This document shows, one piece after another, positions 1 to 10,880 of a stretch of 64,000 nt of DNA (the first letter of the stretch is position 1; the number at the start of each line of letters is the position of its first letter). The stretch is from Eumeta japonica (taxonomy: Eukaryota > Arthropoda > Insecta > Lepidoptera > Psychidae): positions 496,001-560,000 of the forward strand of contig BGZK01000006.1 of assembly GCA_005406025.1 (NCBI GenBank). Direction: 5' to 3'. The notes under the pieces are model-generated. The model saw only the letters and a program-made list of their open reading frames with translations. It did no database searches and was not told the DNA's origin. A program made the translations under genes and the position numbers.

Positions 1-343
1 AATGAAACGAGGAGCACAGGCCGCGGTGGCGCCGCGTAAACCGTTTGTAAAGGAGACGTTTCACTATGAGCCAGATCTTTGTACACCTATCAACAAATAA
101 CGATAAATAGGTAGTCTAGGAAAAATACGCCAAATGTTACTTACTATATCTCTTCCAAAAAAACTTGTCCGTTTACAATTTAAAAAAAATTCACAGTTTG
201 TAAAGAGAAAAAACTTTAACCTATGTTGACAGAAATCAGAATAAGATTTGTTTAGTTTTTACGATCGTCTTTTCTTAACGGTCAAATGATTTTAACATAA
301 CCTACATACGTTTCGATATAGTTTAAATTTTTCAATAGAGTCG
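1..343. other. AT-rich intergenic stretch, nothing recognised
   Basis: The first bases are briefly GC-rich (a short CpG patch at 18-40) and the rest is AT-rich. No open frame, RNA gene or repeat boundary could be supported here. Confidence 0.5.
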
Positions 344-690
344 TGGTGGCACAGTGGTTACAAGCGTCGACTTCGAACTGAAAGGTCCACGTCCGATTCT
401 AACCACTGGTAAAAGGACCGAAGAGACTTTAACTTAACTCGGATTAAAACAATTCACTCCTCGTGCCTCGAAGACCACGTCAAGTCGTCTGTCCCGCATA
501 CTGTCCTCAGACTGGTGACAAAGGTCGTTACCGGTACTACGTCCGCATTGAGTCGGCAGCGTGTAGGACTTAAACCGAAACCCTCGATTCGAAATGGAAA
601 GATTGTGAGAGGACACGCCTTCGCAGTAGAGTGACTATAAACAGCAACAACAAACTTTCAATAATGCCGTACCTAGTTATAAAATTATTG
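344..690 (+). repeat. tRNA-derived SINE-like element
   Basis: An RNA polymerase III-type internal promoter is visible. A box-A-like GTGGCACAGTGG lies at 346-357, and a box-B-like CGTCCGATTCT lies at 390-400, about 35 bases downstream, which is the spacing of a tRNA promoter. The sequence that follows (about 400-640) has higher GC than its surroundings and is unlike the flanks, as expected of a SINE body. The 3' boundary is a guess from the return to AT-rich sequence; no clear poly-A tail or target duplication was found. The open frames in this stretch are by-products of the repeat. A degraded tRNA gene alone is less likely because the conserved-looking body extends well beyond 75 bases. Confidence 0.55.
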
Positions 691-2984
691 GCGAGCTTCA
701 GTACGTCGTAAATCAAGATGGCGATTGCGCTCGGGGCGAGGAACGCTCTCATTTGGTCTCGGATTTTATTATTACTCAGCGAAATGATATTAGTAATCAA
801 CATTGAGAGAAATCTTGCAGTTGATTTATATGAATATATTTGTCATTGTAGTTATAATAGTGGATATAGTACGCGACTGCGAACCGATTCTGTAAACTTA
901 AAAAGACTCAGTCGATGTCGTTATGACGTCAAAATTAAGTCAGGACGAGAAGCGTTGAGGCGTGCACCCTCGGTTGACGTAGTTTGACAACATTATGACA
1001 TTGATCGAATGGTTTAAAGTTTACAGAATTGGTCTGCAGGTCGCCTGTCCGCTTACAGATCGGCATGCAGTGTACGAAACGAAATGCGATTTCACCAAAC
1101 GCTCTGCTACCTTTTTGACAGTTTGAAGATGTGTCCAACAACGAATACAAGAATGTTAGGTTACTGAAAAATAATGTAATATCTGTTAATTTAGAAGAGT
1201 TTTATTATTAAAAATGGGAAAAGGAAGTAATTAATAACGTTAGGTGACTGAATACCTGTCTATACTGGGTCTGACGAATTCTGTGATGTATACGCAAAAA
1301 CGACAATGAGTAAGTATCTACATGCGTACATGTAGGATAAACCTAATGCAAAAAACGTATTAAACAAATAGCCCTTAAAATTCAATAGTCCACGTATCCA
1401 TTTTATATAGAAGAGTTATATTACAAAAACATAGATTTTATAAGATTTCCTATTGCTTCAGCCGAAGAAACACTCACGATCTAATTAAGACAACGCCATA
1501 GAGCCGAGTAAGATGAGAATAAAGCGACGATATCGCCATTTGAAATAATAATATGTATCTTTACTTATCAGAATCACTGGAACTGTGCGTTGACTACCGG
1601 GCACTGACTCAGCCTCGTCTCTTTAATTATAAATCAAATGATGACTGTATGATACCTACACAATATGAAGATAAAATAATAAAAGTACTAATTAAATACG
1701 TGATTGCAAAAACACGTAAATAAAATGATAACCATGCACAATACAAAAAAGAAACGGTTAAATCCGATTCAGACTTGTATGGAGAGGGTGTTGTAATATA
1801 AACAAGCGTATAGCCCATTATGTTTTAGAAAATCTGACCCAAAATTTGAAAATACCATACCATACATAGTCAAAAATATTCCTAAAAGCCAAAAATCCCT
1901 TAATGACGTAAAGTCTGCGGCGAAATTCAACGAAATATTTAATATGCATTTTATTTTTACGACTATTTTACTCATGAGGATTTAAAGACATTTAAAAGTT
2001 TTCGCTTAGGTTTTTCTATATGTATACTGTTGATGAGGCCATATATATCGGTTTTTTTATTCGACAGTATCAGAAGTTCCGGACATAGAGATGTTGAATG
2101 CTTGACCTTCATACATATATTTGTATTTCTCACATACACTAATATCACATACAGTTTTTTTTTTTGAAGAGAAAACTTCTTTAGGCGCGTTGGGCATTTT
2201 TGAGATGGGAAAAAACCATTGAACTCGCGACACTGTAACCGTTACCGACACATCTCTAAATAAATATGTATATACATTACGATTGTCGTTAAAAATTATT
2301 TTTTTTACGACACCCCTTGCAAAGCTTCCTTTTAATGAAAAAAACATAGGGAAAGTTTTCTTTTTTTTTTTAATCAAAACAATACGTGCCTCTAGACGAT
2401 CTGACTTAATTTTTGAGTATAATCATCTTTTTTGGAAATTTTTCATGAAAAATACAATTTTATTCGAAACATAAAAAATTACAAAACTCAGAACAATAAT
2501 TGATCAAAATAACAATACACAAAAATTTAAATTCAAAAATCGACACTCCCGGAGTGCCACTGTTTTTTTTTTAATTTCCAATTTCTATCTAAACATTAAA
2601 ATTCATTTATTTACGTTATACTTAAACGTGTTACCAACCTCTGTATATGTACTTAATATAAACTATTTTCGTATTGTAGGTTTTAAAAAAAAAAACAGAA
2701 TGTTGACAAATAAACAGGCAGTCCACGGAATGAACCCATAATAATTCCGCGTTCTTTTATTGGGTATAGTCAAGCAAGCCTAAAGAAAAAACTTTTATAA
2801 GTTGCAATTCATCGAATACCATGTACAAGTAAAATGATATTTTTTTTTAAACGTAACAAACACAACACAAGAAAAACAATATCTAACAACTTTCTAGACG
2901 TCACATTTTTTTTACGACCGGCAACAAATCATCTATTGCCATCTTTCTTTTTTCCTTTTCTTTCGAAATATATAGATAGAGGTG
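691..2984. other. Intergenic or intronic AT-rich DNA
   Basis: About 2.3 kb of AT-rich sequence with many homopolymer A/T runs (for example 2155-2166 and 2363-2372). The short open frames have no codon bias and no family resemblance. No RNA gene was recognised. Confidence 0.5.
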
Positions 2985-3200
2985 CAGGGCCGGCGATCGA
3001 GCGGCCCGCCGATGCAGCAGCGGCCGCGGAAACCGCAAGAACCATGCCCGAGGAATCCGGTGAAAGCAAAAGCGTAAATAAAGCGGCGAGCCGTGCGAAC
3101 CGCGAGCACACCTGCTCCGGCCGACGCAAGCGCATCGTAATCGAACAGCGCGGTGTCGACTTATCGACTACCTGTCGATGCCCACCCGCATAAACGCAGA
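2985..3200. promoter_or_regulatory. CpG-rich island, possible promoter or first exon
   Basis: A sharp GC- and CpG-rich block inside very AT-rich DNA. Just before it on the plus strand lies a TATA-like ATATATAG at about 2967-2975. Both strands stay open through the island. The minus frame could start at about 3142 and has a basic N-terminus followed by a hydrophobic core (LAALFTLLL) and a second one (MVLAVSAAAAASA), like a signal peptide. The plus frame reaches a stop at about 3193 and is hydrophilic. Neither has an obvious splice donor in the right place, so I cannot say which strand, if either, is coding. A first exon plus promoter is the most economical reading. Confidence 0.35.
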
Positions 3201-5844
3201 ACAAACTGTCTACCTCCGATTTTCATCCGGATCTCGTTCTCGAATCGGTCGGAGACATCGAAAACTACATACAAATGCACATGCAGTGTTAGTATGTTTG
3301 GAACAAGAATTATAGTCTCTTTATCTCTGTCAATCGGGCCTAACAATATAACAAAAGAGTACAGCAAACAACACTAGACTTGCGATGTTAAATCAATTTG
3401 GACTATTATTATACATGATAAGTTATACACGCAAGCTGCAGTAAACAGGAGCGATAGATACTTCATGGGAATCATCGTATATCTTGATAGAAGGTTTGGA
3501 TCGTGGTGAGGTGCACATGACGGTCTCAAAATTATGCAGGTAGTATCCGTGACGATCACCGAGTGTATTGAGTCGTTGGCGCTCGGTCTTTCGTTTATAC
3601 AGTTTTTCAAACAGCAGTGAGTTATGTACACGCGAGCAGTATGGGGCAGACGCAGACGTAATAATCACTCGGTGGTAGGACCGCATACATGTAACATTGT
3701 TTATTTTGTAATGTTCATTTAGTATTGCATATTGACGAATCGATAACCGAACCCTTCTATGAAATGTTTAACGCTTCTTTTCTGATTGCGTTTTGTATTG
3801 TGCGGGGGCGAAATTTATTTATTGCACCTGGAATTCGATGAAACTTAGAGAAATTTCACAGTCCTACTATAATGCAACAAATGCGTATGACCTAAAGCGA
3901 AAGATTGTATGATAAAGTTTCACAAACTGTGAATTAAAAATGAAGGCTGTAATTATACAAATATTCAAAATATTCAAATACATGATACGAAATACTTTTT
4001 TAATCGTGTATACGTAACAAAATAATGACATCGTATTGAAGAAGTTAACATTATATAGTTGTCCACAATTCAAAAGAAAGAAAAACATGATTTTCTACAT
4101 TCGTACGCCCAACTAGGAGATAATGGAATTGAATGGGATCATTTGCTAAAACACAGTATGTACCATGTACATAATGCATTTTAACAATGACCGATTCAAT
4201 CGTAACAGTTGCTAGTCACTACATTTTTTTTCGCGTCAACTTTACATAATACGTATTTTAATGTAACTTTTATTACGCAATATAGCATGCTAATAAAAAC
4301 TATTCAATTTTTACGACATTGTTCAATTTCTACATCAATGTTGAAAGAAAGATCCTGTCTTTTTAATAATACAATTGTTAAAAAAACACTGTCTTATGTA
4401 AAAAAACTTATGTAACTTTTATTTATTGATTGCTATTTTATTCCGATTTATTGAAACCATTATTAAGGAGATATATCATCGGTAGATCATCAATGTAATA
4501 AACTCACGAATGGTAAATGTTAAACTTTTATATAATAGTTTAATGAAAGTTAACGTAACGCAATATATTATAAATATTTGACCTCATCTGTTTGACACCC
4601 CAAATGAACTCGAATTTTTTTTTCAATAACATCAACCAAATTAACCTTTTAAATGAAGTATTTTTCTATGAAACTTCCTTTCTTTTTTCGGGCAACTGTT
4701 TACCATGACTGGGTAAACAAATTTTAATGATCTACGTGAATCTCAAAGAAAAACAAAGGTGATAGGAAATCGTTCCGTTTTTGCGATCTAGATGCGGAGC
4801 GCTAAAAAGCAATTCTTGGATAATCACGTAATTCTAGGCACAGAAAACTAGGAAATAAGGCCGACTGTGGTATAAACAACTTTTATTTCTATAATTGATT
4901 ACGTCGACAGAAAAAGTACTTGGTCGTCGAAGTTATACAACGGAATGAGCCTGCGTCCGCGCCGGCTGGGCCCGGCCAACACAATGCCTCGCCTATACGA
5001 ATTCACACTTTCCTAAACCAAAGGCGAATAATGATCGAGCTGTTACAGAAGCGCCGGAAGCTAAATTGATTATGTAAACAGCTGTGTATCGATAATAAAT
5101 ACTGTTTAAATGGAATTCGATACGACGACTAAAACATTCTCACATCGACTTTATGACTTTTATAAGAAATTTTTAGAAAAATAGAAATACGATAGCATTA
5201 ATAAATAGAATGGATTTCAACAAAACAATTTCTTACAACTACATTCCTCGTTTAATAAAAATCGTCGAACTAAATCTTAAGGGCGATATTTTATATTATA
5301 TTATACAATATGATAACTGAACAATGCAACGTTCAAGAAGATAAATTTAGGTATCGTTTTCATTTTTCTTTACTATCACTATCAATATTTGACAAATACA
5401 GACAAGTTACTTGTATTAAAAATACAAATAAATAAGATTATCGTATACACTTGTTCCACATAAACGATAATTCCTACAATTTTATGTGTTCTAAAAAAGC
5501 GTTCCTTTTGATTATTATAAATCGTCACTTAATCTTAGCAGGGTATTTACAAAGCTAAGAATCGTTGTACACGACATCCAATATTACGTCTGCTTTTATT
5601 CGCCAAGGTAAAAAAAACCAAAACAAACACGTTAAACACGTTTGTTTTATTATGTGCACAAGGCATAATAATACACCGCAATTGCAAACGATTCTTCGAA
5701 CCACTCGAGAATGCAGTCCACGCCAATGGAAATCTAGCTGATCGAGTATTCCGTAACGGGCTATTTACACGAACAGTATATAAATTATCCGGTCTTTCAC
5801 CTTAGTTCTGGATCTATAAAGGTCTCGCTTGCGAGAGATGCTGA
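3201..5844. other. AT-rich non-coding stretch
   Basis: No gene or RNA recognised. A small GC-richer patch sits at about 4945-4985. The rest is AT-rich with short unbiased open frames. Confidence 0.5.
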
Positions 5845-6528
5845 TTTTTTTTTAGGGTTCCGAGTCAAAATGGCAAAAACGGAACCCCAATAGTTTCGTC
5901 ATGTCCATCCGTGCGTCCGTTCGTCTTTCCGTCCGAATGAAATAGACATTTTATTCAAAAAACTACAGGATGTATATATATGATATTTACAGTGTACGTG
6001 TCTTGTATGAACCACTACTTAGTTTGATAGTTAAATATCAAAAATATTTATTTCTACGGGGGCACTCCACACATGTGACCGAAGCTGTAATTTTTTTTTC
6101 TGCAAACATCAACGAGTGGCACACATTTCGATAGTTCTTTTAAACACAATTTAAAGTTTCTAAGCACATTTTCTGATTACGTGAATAATTTCGGAAATAA
6201 TCCCTCCGAAAGTAGTAAAAATTGTCCCCCCTCTATTTTTTAAACCGTTATGTCCAAAAAATATGTAAAAGAATAACGAAGATAATGCTTAACTTTAAAC
6301 AAAAATTATTTTGAACATGGTCGGATATTATCTCGGAAGTTATTGCCAAAAAATTGCGCTTCTCAACAAAATAACGTAAATGCTATGAATATACGCTCTT
6401 TTGCTGATGCAGTTTAGTTTACACTAGTTTAATAGTAATAGTCGATATACCTACTATAAATTCTTTGTCATAATGGCTTCGGAACCCTATAATGAGCATG
6501 GTCCGACATGCACTTGGCCAGTTTTTTT
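5845..6528 (+). repeat. Dispersed repeat of about 0.7 kb, GGGTTCCG/CGGAACCC ends, copy 1
   Basis: The element begins near a T-run followed by AGGGTTCCGAGTC. It carries a degenerate CCGT-rich tract at about 5908-5936 and ends with CGGAACCCTATAATGAGCAT, GGTCCGACATGCACTTGGCC and a T-run. The same sequence, diverged but alignable over its whole length by eye, occurs in the opposite orientation at 60287-61007 in a myosin intron. Sequences of this type are common in lepidopteran genomes and transcripts; I do not assign a formal name. It has no coding capacity, so it is a non-autonomous element. Confidence 0.7.
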
Positions 6529-7606
6529 ATTTAGCGATCGTTCACGGAGCAGCGGCACGATGAAACCTCAGCAGGCGTTAAACTTGATATCGCGAAGCCT
6601 GTTTTAAATGAACGCGGTCCGCGATGTTTAAGCACAATATGCACGATGTATAATATAAATCTTCGGATAGTGGTCTCGAACTCGAATGTTATTACAAATT
6701 CAACTATGCAAGAATGCTATTTCTATCTAGCGATCGACAAAAATTTACATTTTCCAAAACGCATTTAAAAATTTAGACATTCTAGGAAGTCTCGATTCGA
6801 GTGAACATTTTGGATTATATCGAAATAAACAGTTATGTCTAAACTTACTAATTTATTTGACACGAGATTACCCAGTATCGCGTTAATGAGGTTCTGTACA
6901 TTGACTAAAATTATTTTCGTTGTACATGAAAAGAATATTTTCCCAATCACTACATTCATGTGGCGGCTCATTTAGTTTGTAAAATTTAGAACGGGAATAC
7001 GACTTTGTAGGTCGCTCCACGACGTTAGCCACGTGGCGGGTGTAACTAACATCTACCAACTAATCGATGACGAGTTCTGGTGTTTTTCAGTACATCTTAA
7101 AATTCTTAAAAAATTTTCTTTCAAATTTTCGCGATTTGCGCGAAAATTTTCAAAAGACTGGCAGCTGGCACGCTGCGCATTATTTACAGTGACCGTTTTT
7201 TATTTGTTTTGAATGTCAGGTATTTTTTTTAGGGTAAACATTATCAGTACGAAGTGTTACAAATTTTAGACGTTTAGGAAGAATTGATTCCACCATGGAT
7301 GTGTAAGTGAACATAAATGGATGATAATAACGACAAAAATAAAAGTCAGTAATTATGTCAGATAAAACGCCTATAAGGACATGTGGGTCACGAATTTGAT
7401 AATTTTTTTTATTTCAGTTATTTATTTTTTCAGGCCGTAAGGTACACGAGTGAAACGGAAAAGGCCTGTTTTTTTTTTATTTTCATCGTATGTTTTTAAT
7501 AAGTATTTACTTTTTATACTCTTAGTCTTAGTGCAGTTGTAATCTTGTGTTTTGGTATTATTTTTTGACAAGGTACGAGATCTAAAAACGAGTTAGACGG
7601 CTCGCA
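6529..7606. other. Non-coding stretch and probable 3' flank of the 729-codon gene
   Basis: AT-rich, with no open frame of note. On the minus strand, potential polyadenylation signals AATAAA (TTTATT on the plus strand) occur at 7476-7481 and 7421-7426, about 125 and 180 bases after the stop codon of the 7607-9796 frame. This supports, but does not prove, that the transcript ends here. Confidence 0.45.
7476..7481 (-). terminator. Candidate polyadenylation signal AATAAA
   Basis: AATAAA on the minus strand about 125 bases beyond the TAG of the 729-codon frame. The hexamer is frequent by chance in such AT-rich DNA, so only its position supports it. Confidence 0.3.
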
Positions 7607-9796
7607 CTAGATGACCGGGCGCCTCGGGAGCAGCACCTGCCGCGCTCGAGCCGCCGCTATCGATGCGTATACGGCGTCACGTACACCAACCTGTTCATCC
7701 ACTTTCGGGGCGGCGGCCGATGCGCGGGTACCGCTAACGACCTCGTTCCTCCGCGCCGGGCGCACGGGACGCTCCGCCGCCTCCATCGGCGGCACCTCCA
7801 TCTCGAAGGGTTTGGATACTTCATAACGACAATCCGATTCGTCTGTGGTGGCGTGCTCGGTCAGGTCAAAAGCCGCGTCGTGGTCGTTCGACGCGTGGCC
7901 GGAATCGTCGCTGCAATCGGATTGTGCGTCCGATATCTTGTCCAGGGCTCGTTTCCGCAGCGGTTGCACATCGTTTTGGATGCAAGTGGTGACGTCGCTT
8001 CTCGTCTCAGCGCACCGGACTTGACGGTTGACAAGTTTGCTCAAATGATTGTGGAAAGTGGTGTTCGCGACGCAGATCTCCTTGTGCGCCGCAGGAATGA
8101 CCTTGCAACTCACGAAACTGTCGGGATCGGCCCTGGCCTCTAGAGCCGTCTTCAGCTCGAGCTTCTTCACGATGGTCTTGACCGGCGACGCCGCCGAGCC
8201 GGTTCGTTCCGGTTCGCCGCCGTTTCGTTTGAGGCCGGGTGTCACTGTGCCGACGTCTCTTTTGTTGATTTTCCTCTGCTGGAGCTTGGCGCGCACCGCG
8301 TTTATTTCGTCCGAGTAATCTCGCGGCGCCGTCTTCGGGGACGACACTGCTTTTTTGTCGCTCGGGTCTCTCTTGGTTTTATCGTTTTGTCTTTTTGCGT
8401 CGGATTTCAGATTAAGTTGAGATTTTTGCTTCGCCGGTCGGCTCGTGTCGAGTTTCTCTATATTCTTTCGCGGCGCAATATTTTTTTTCCTCTGAGCGCA
8501 CTCTCTGGCCTGGTCTACATTATTTAGATCGACCGGAGTGGGAGAAAACAACGCTCTAGTACTGCTGAACTTATTTTGCGTCATCTGACTCCTAATCACC
8601 GGGATCTTGCTGGGAGACCCCACGATAGAAGTGCTGGATCTAGTTCTTTCTAAGACGGTCGGTATCAAAGGTTCGTTTCCTATTTCCCAGACACTTTTAG
8701 CTTTTTGCATTTGTGACTTTGAAGCTTCTTTGTATTTGGCAGCCTTCGTCGGAGGCTCGATGTCCGGTTTTGTTATTTTAGAGTCGATTATTTTTTTATC
8801 GATCTTCTTAATATTGTGCACTTTGGCTTTAGACGCGACCGGGACGGGCGCCGACGGTGGATTTGAGAGAGTCTTTTTGAGTATTCTCGTTTTAACGTCT
8901 AACTTTTTCAAATCCTCAGATTTGATTCCATTCACCCGAGGCTGATTCGATTTAGATGATATTTTATAGGTCGCGTACTTATCGGCATTCGTTCTCTCGC
9001 CCGGTGACGGCGGCAACGGCAGAAGTGGCGAAGTCAACTGCTTCCCCTTCATATCGGCGAGATTCCACAGACTGGTGGTTTTGTCTATAGAATTATTTCT
9101 TTTCACTTTGTTAGCGATTTTGCAATCGTTCTGGGAATTAAGGTTATTCGTTTTCAAAATACAACGCGATTCTATAATACTGCAAGTTTTGGATTTTTGC
9201 AATTTAGGCGGGACGAAATTATTTACGTTCCTAATTAATTTCGAATTTGTGGAAAATTCACAGAGTATTCTGTCGAAAGATTCTAACGCTCTATTTAGTT
9301 GCGATTCACCCGCGGCACCGACTCTATCGGACGATAATTGCTCGTGATCGAGACCAATCACCGTCACGTTTTCGTATATGGAAGAATAGTCTTTGTTCCG
9401 TTCGATGGTTTTGTCGCGTTTCGGCTCGTCGAAGTCGTCGACGCGCACGATGTTTACATTTTCGTAGGCCGGCGAGCGCCCGGCGCGCGCGGCGGCCGGT
9501 CCGCGATCACTCGTCGATACGACGTTGATATTGATTTTATTTAAAAATCTCTGCACTTTATCACTGCTAAGTTTCACGAGAGGCTCACTGTCCACGATTT
9601 TCTTCTCAATGTTCGCGGCCAGGGTGGTGACTTTTCCCTTATGCTGTTCGGAGGAGCGATCGGGAGCGACTGAGAAGGTCCTGTAGAGCGTCCGGCCGGC
9701 CGGCGCGGCGGCGGGCTTGGCCGCGGGGGCGGGGGTTGCTCGCTTGTCGGCCGCTTTTTGACCACCGAATATGTTAAACACTTTCACTGCGGGCAT
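7607..9796 (-). CDS. Unrecognised 729-residue basic, motif-rich, probably disordered protein
   Basis: An uninterrupted frame of 729 codons, by far the longest in the window, from ATG at 9796 to TAG at 7607. Its base composition is more GC-rich than the flanks. I do not recognise the family. Most of it is Lys/Ser/Pro-rich low-complexity sequence without an evident folded domain, membrane segment or signal peptide. Visible short motifs are YENV at 111-114 and 141-144 (pYxN type, known as Grb2/Drk SH2 ligands), PLPPSP at 260-265, SKIP at 396-399 (SxIP type, known in EB1-binding proteins) and PVRPAR at 677-682 (PxxPxR, SH3 type). There are two similar Trp motifs, SLWNLAD at 242-248 and SVWEIGN at 368-374. 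A short helix-like stretch sits at 494-510 and an acidic stretch at about 623-657. A scaffold role is inference only. A good splice donor (CAG/GTGCTG, after 7637) shortly before the stop leaves open that this is a first coding exon rather than a complete gene. Confidence 0.8.
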   Translation of the reverse strand: MPAVKVFNIFGGQKAADKRATPAPAAKPAAAPAGRTLYRTFSVAPDRSSEQHKGKVTTLAANIEKKIVDSEPLVKLSSDKVQRFLNKININVVSTSDRGPAAARAGRSPAYENVNIVRVDDFDEPKRDKTIERNKDYSSIYENVTVIGLDHEQLSSDRVGAAGESQLNRALESFDRILCEFSTNSKLIRNVNNFVPPKLQKSKTCSIIESRCILKTNNLNSQNDCKIANKVKRNNSIDKTTSLWNLADMKGKQLTSPLLPLPPSPGERTNADKYATYKISSKSNQPRVNGIKSEDLKKLDVKTRILKKTLSNPPSAPVPVASKAKVHNIKKIDKKIIDSKITKPDIEPPTKAAKYKEASKSQMQKAKSVWEIGNEPLIPTVLERTRSSTSIVGSPSKIPVIRSQMTQNKFSSTRALFSPTPVDLNNVDQARECAQRKKNIAPRKNIEKLDTSRPAKQKSQLNLKSDAKRQNDKTKRDPSDKKAVSSPKTAPRDYSDEINAVRAKLQQRKINKRDVGTVTPGLKRNGGEPERTGSAASPVKTIVKKLELKTALEARADPDSFVSCKVIPAAHKEICVANTTFHNHLSKLVNRQVRCAETRSDVTTCIQNDVQPLRKRALDKISDAQSDCSDDSGHASNDHDAAFDLTEHATTDESDCRYEVSKPFEMEVPPMEAAERPVRPARRNEVVSGTRASAAAPKVDEQVGVRDAVYASIAAARARQVLLPRRPVI

Positions 9797-9966
9797 GCTG
9801 CGTCGCGGGAGGCGCGCGGGCGCCGGCGCGGGTCTGAGATGCGCGCGCGCTGCTCGGCGGGCGGCGTGCGTGTGCGGCGACTATGGCGGCCGGTGGCCGC
9901 GTCCCTCCTGTATTCATTCTCCGTTATCGGGTGCAGCTCTACCACATGAAAGTCAATGTTGCTCAT
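9784..9966 (-). CDS. Upstream open reading frame overlapping the start of the 729-codon ORF
   Basis: A 60-codon frame starts at ATG 9966 (MSNIDFHVVELHP...) and stops at 9784. It runs out of frame across the ATG of the 729-codon protein at 9796. Its second half is Arg/Pro-rich because it reads through the CpG-rich leader. If this leader is transcribed as one exon, the overlap would reduce initiation at the downstream ATG. Alternatively, its N-terminal half belongs to an upstream exon of the same gene. No function is implied for the peptide. Confidence 0.3.
   Translation of the reverse strand: MSNIDFHVVELHPITENEYRRDAATGRHSRRTRTPPAEQRARISDPRRRPRASRDAACPQ
9797..9910 (-). promoter_or_regulatory. 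CpG-rich 5' leader of the 729-codon gene
   Basis: Directly upstream of the ATG at 9796 the sequence is an almost pure CpG/GC block, ending at about 9905 where AT-rich DNA resumes. This is the composition expected of a 5' untranslated region or proximal promoter in this genome. Confidence 0.45.
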
Positions 9967-10429
9967 GCATTTTAACAATGACACTTGATGATTCAGTTCG
10001 CCTCTAATAAGTTTCGTAACACACAACTAGATCAAATATAATCAAATATGACAAACATATCACCACCACAACTTTTCCTATTCAATCTTGTTTAACAACT
10101 TAAGTTTCAAGATTGAAAGTTCAAACACACTGAATTCGGCAGTTGCATGACATATTATAAAATCTAACAATGTAACAAACCAGATCTACTAATTTTGAAG
10201 CGTGGAAAGTTTACAGAAATGGCTATTTATTTATTTAGGGAAAATAAACAATTAGGTAACAACGTCAAACCTACTACATTTCAATTTTACAAATTATTTT
10301 TGTTTGTCTTGTCAGATTTTAGTAACTTCGCCTCTCGGCGGAGGCAAAGCTAAGATCTAAAGGCTAAGGTTAGGTCTCCCTTATCTTCTTTTTTATTATT
10401 TCCGGTCGAAAGTTTAGATCCCGAACTTG

Positions 10430-10880
10430 ACGTCAACACGCCAACACAATCGGGCGCCTGTCTGTACCCGAATTAACTACGGAATAATCTCTCCGAACGC
10501 CGCTCCGGCCATCCGCCCGACGATACCATCATGAACCGTCTCTCGTCGAACGGGCAACTGGCGCAAGACGTAACCGTGTCACGGGTAACGCGATCAAGAC
10601 CCGACCGCGACATCGCACCACGCCCGATAAAATGGTATACACCGGAGAACGAGGTCGCAGAACGGCATTACCGAGAAAATCCCTAATCCCGGTTTAGATC
10701 TTTTTAAATTTTCTCTACGGATCGTGCGCCGTAAACGCGGCGATCGATAAACAAGGTGTCTCGTGACGCGCGCGATCCGGCCTCGTTCAGCTCGCCGCGT
10801 TCCACTGATCCCGAAGTCGTGTTAGTTTATGCACACATTTTCGCATCGGCCGCCCGGAGATAGCGGGTTTGGGAGAAACA
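10430..10880. promoter_or_regulatory. CpG-rich block upstream of the 729-codon gene, possible promoter
   Basis: About 450 bases of elevated GC with many CpGs, lying 600-1100 bases upstream of the minus-strand 729-codon frame. No long open frame runs through it. Given strand and distance, a promoter or an untranslated first exon of that gene is the simplest explanation. No TATA box or initiator stands out. Confidence 0.35.

Noticed and set aside
344..420. Intact tRNA gene
   Set aside because: Box-A and box-B-like words are present, but the sequence does not fold into a complete cloverleaf by eye and continues into a SINE body.
2834..3193. 119-codon plus-strand frame
   Set aside because: Its first half is poly-A/T-derived low-complexity sequence; only the CpG island part is noteworthy and is reported as such.
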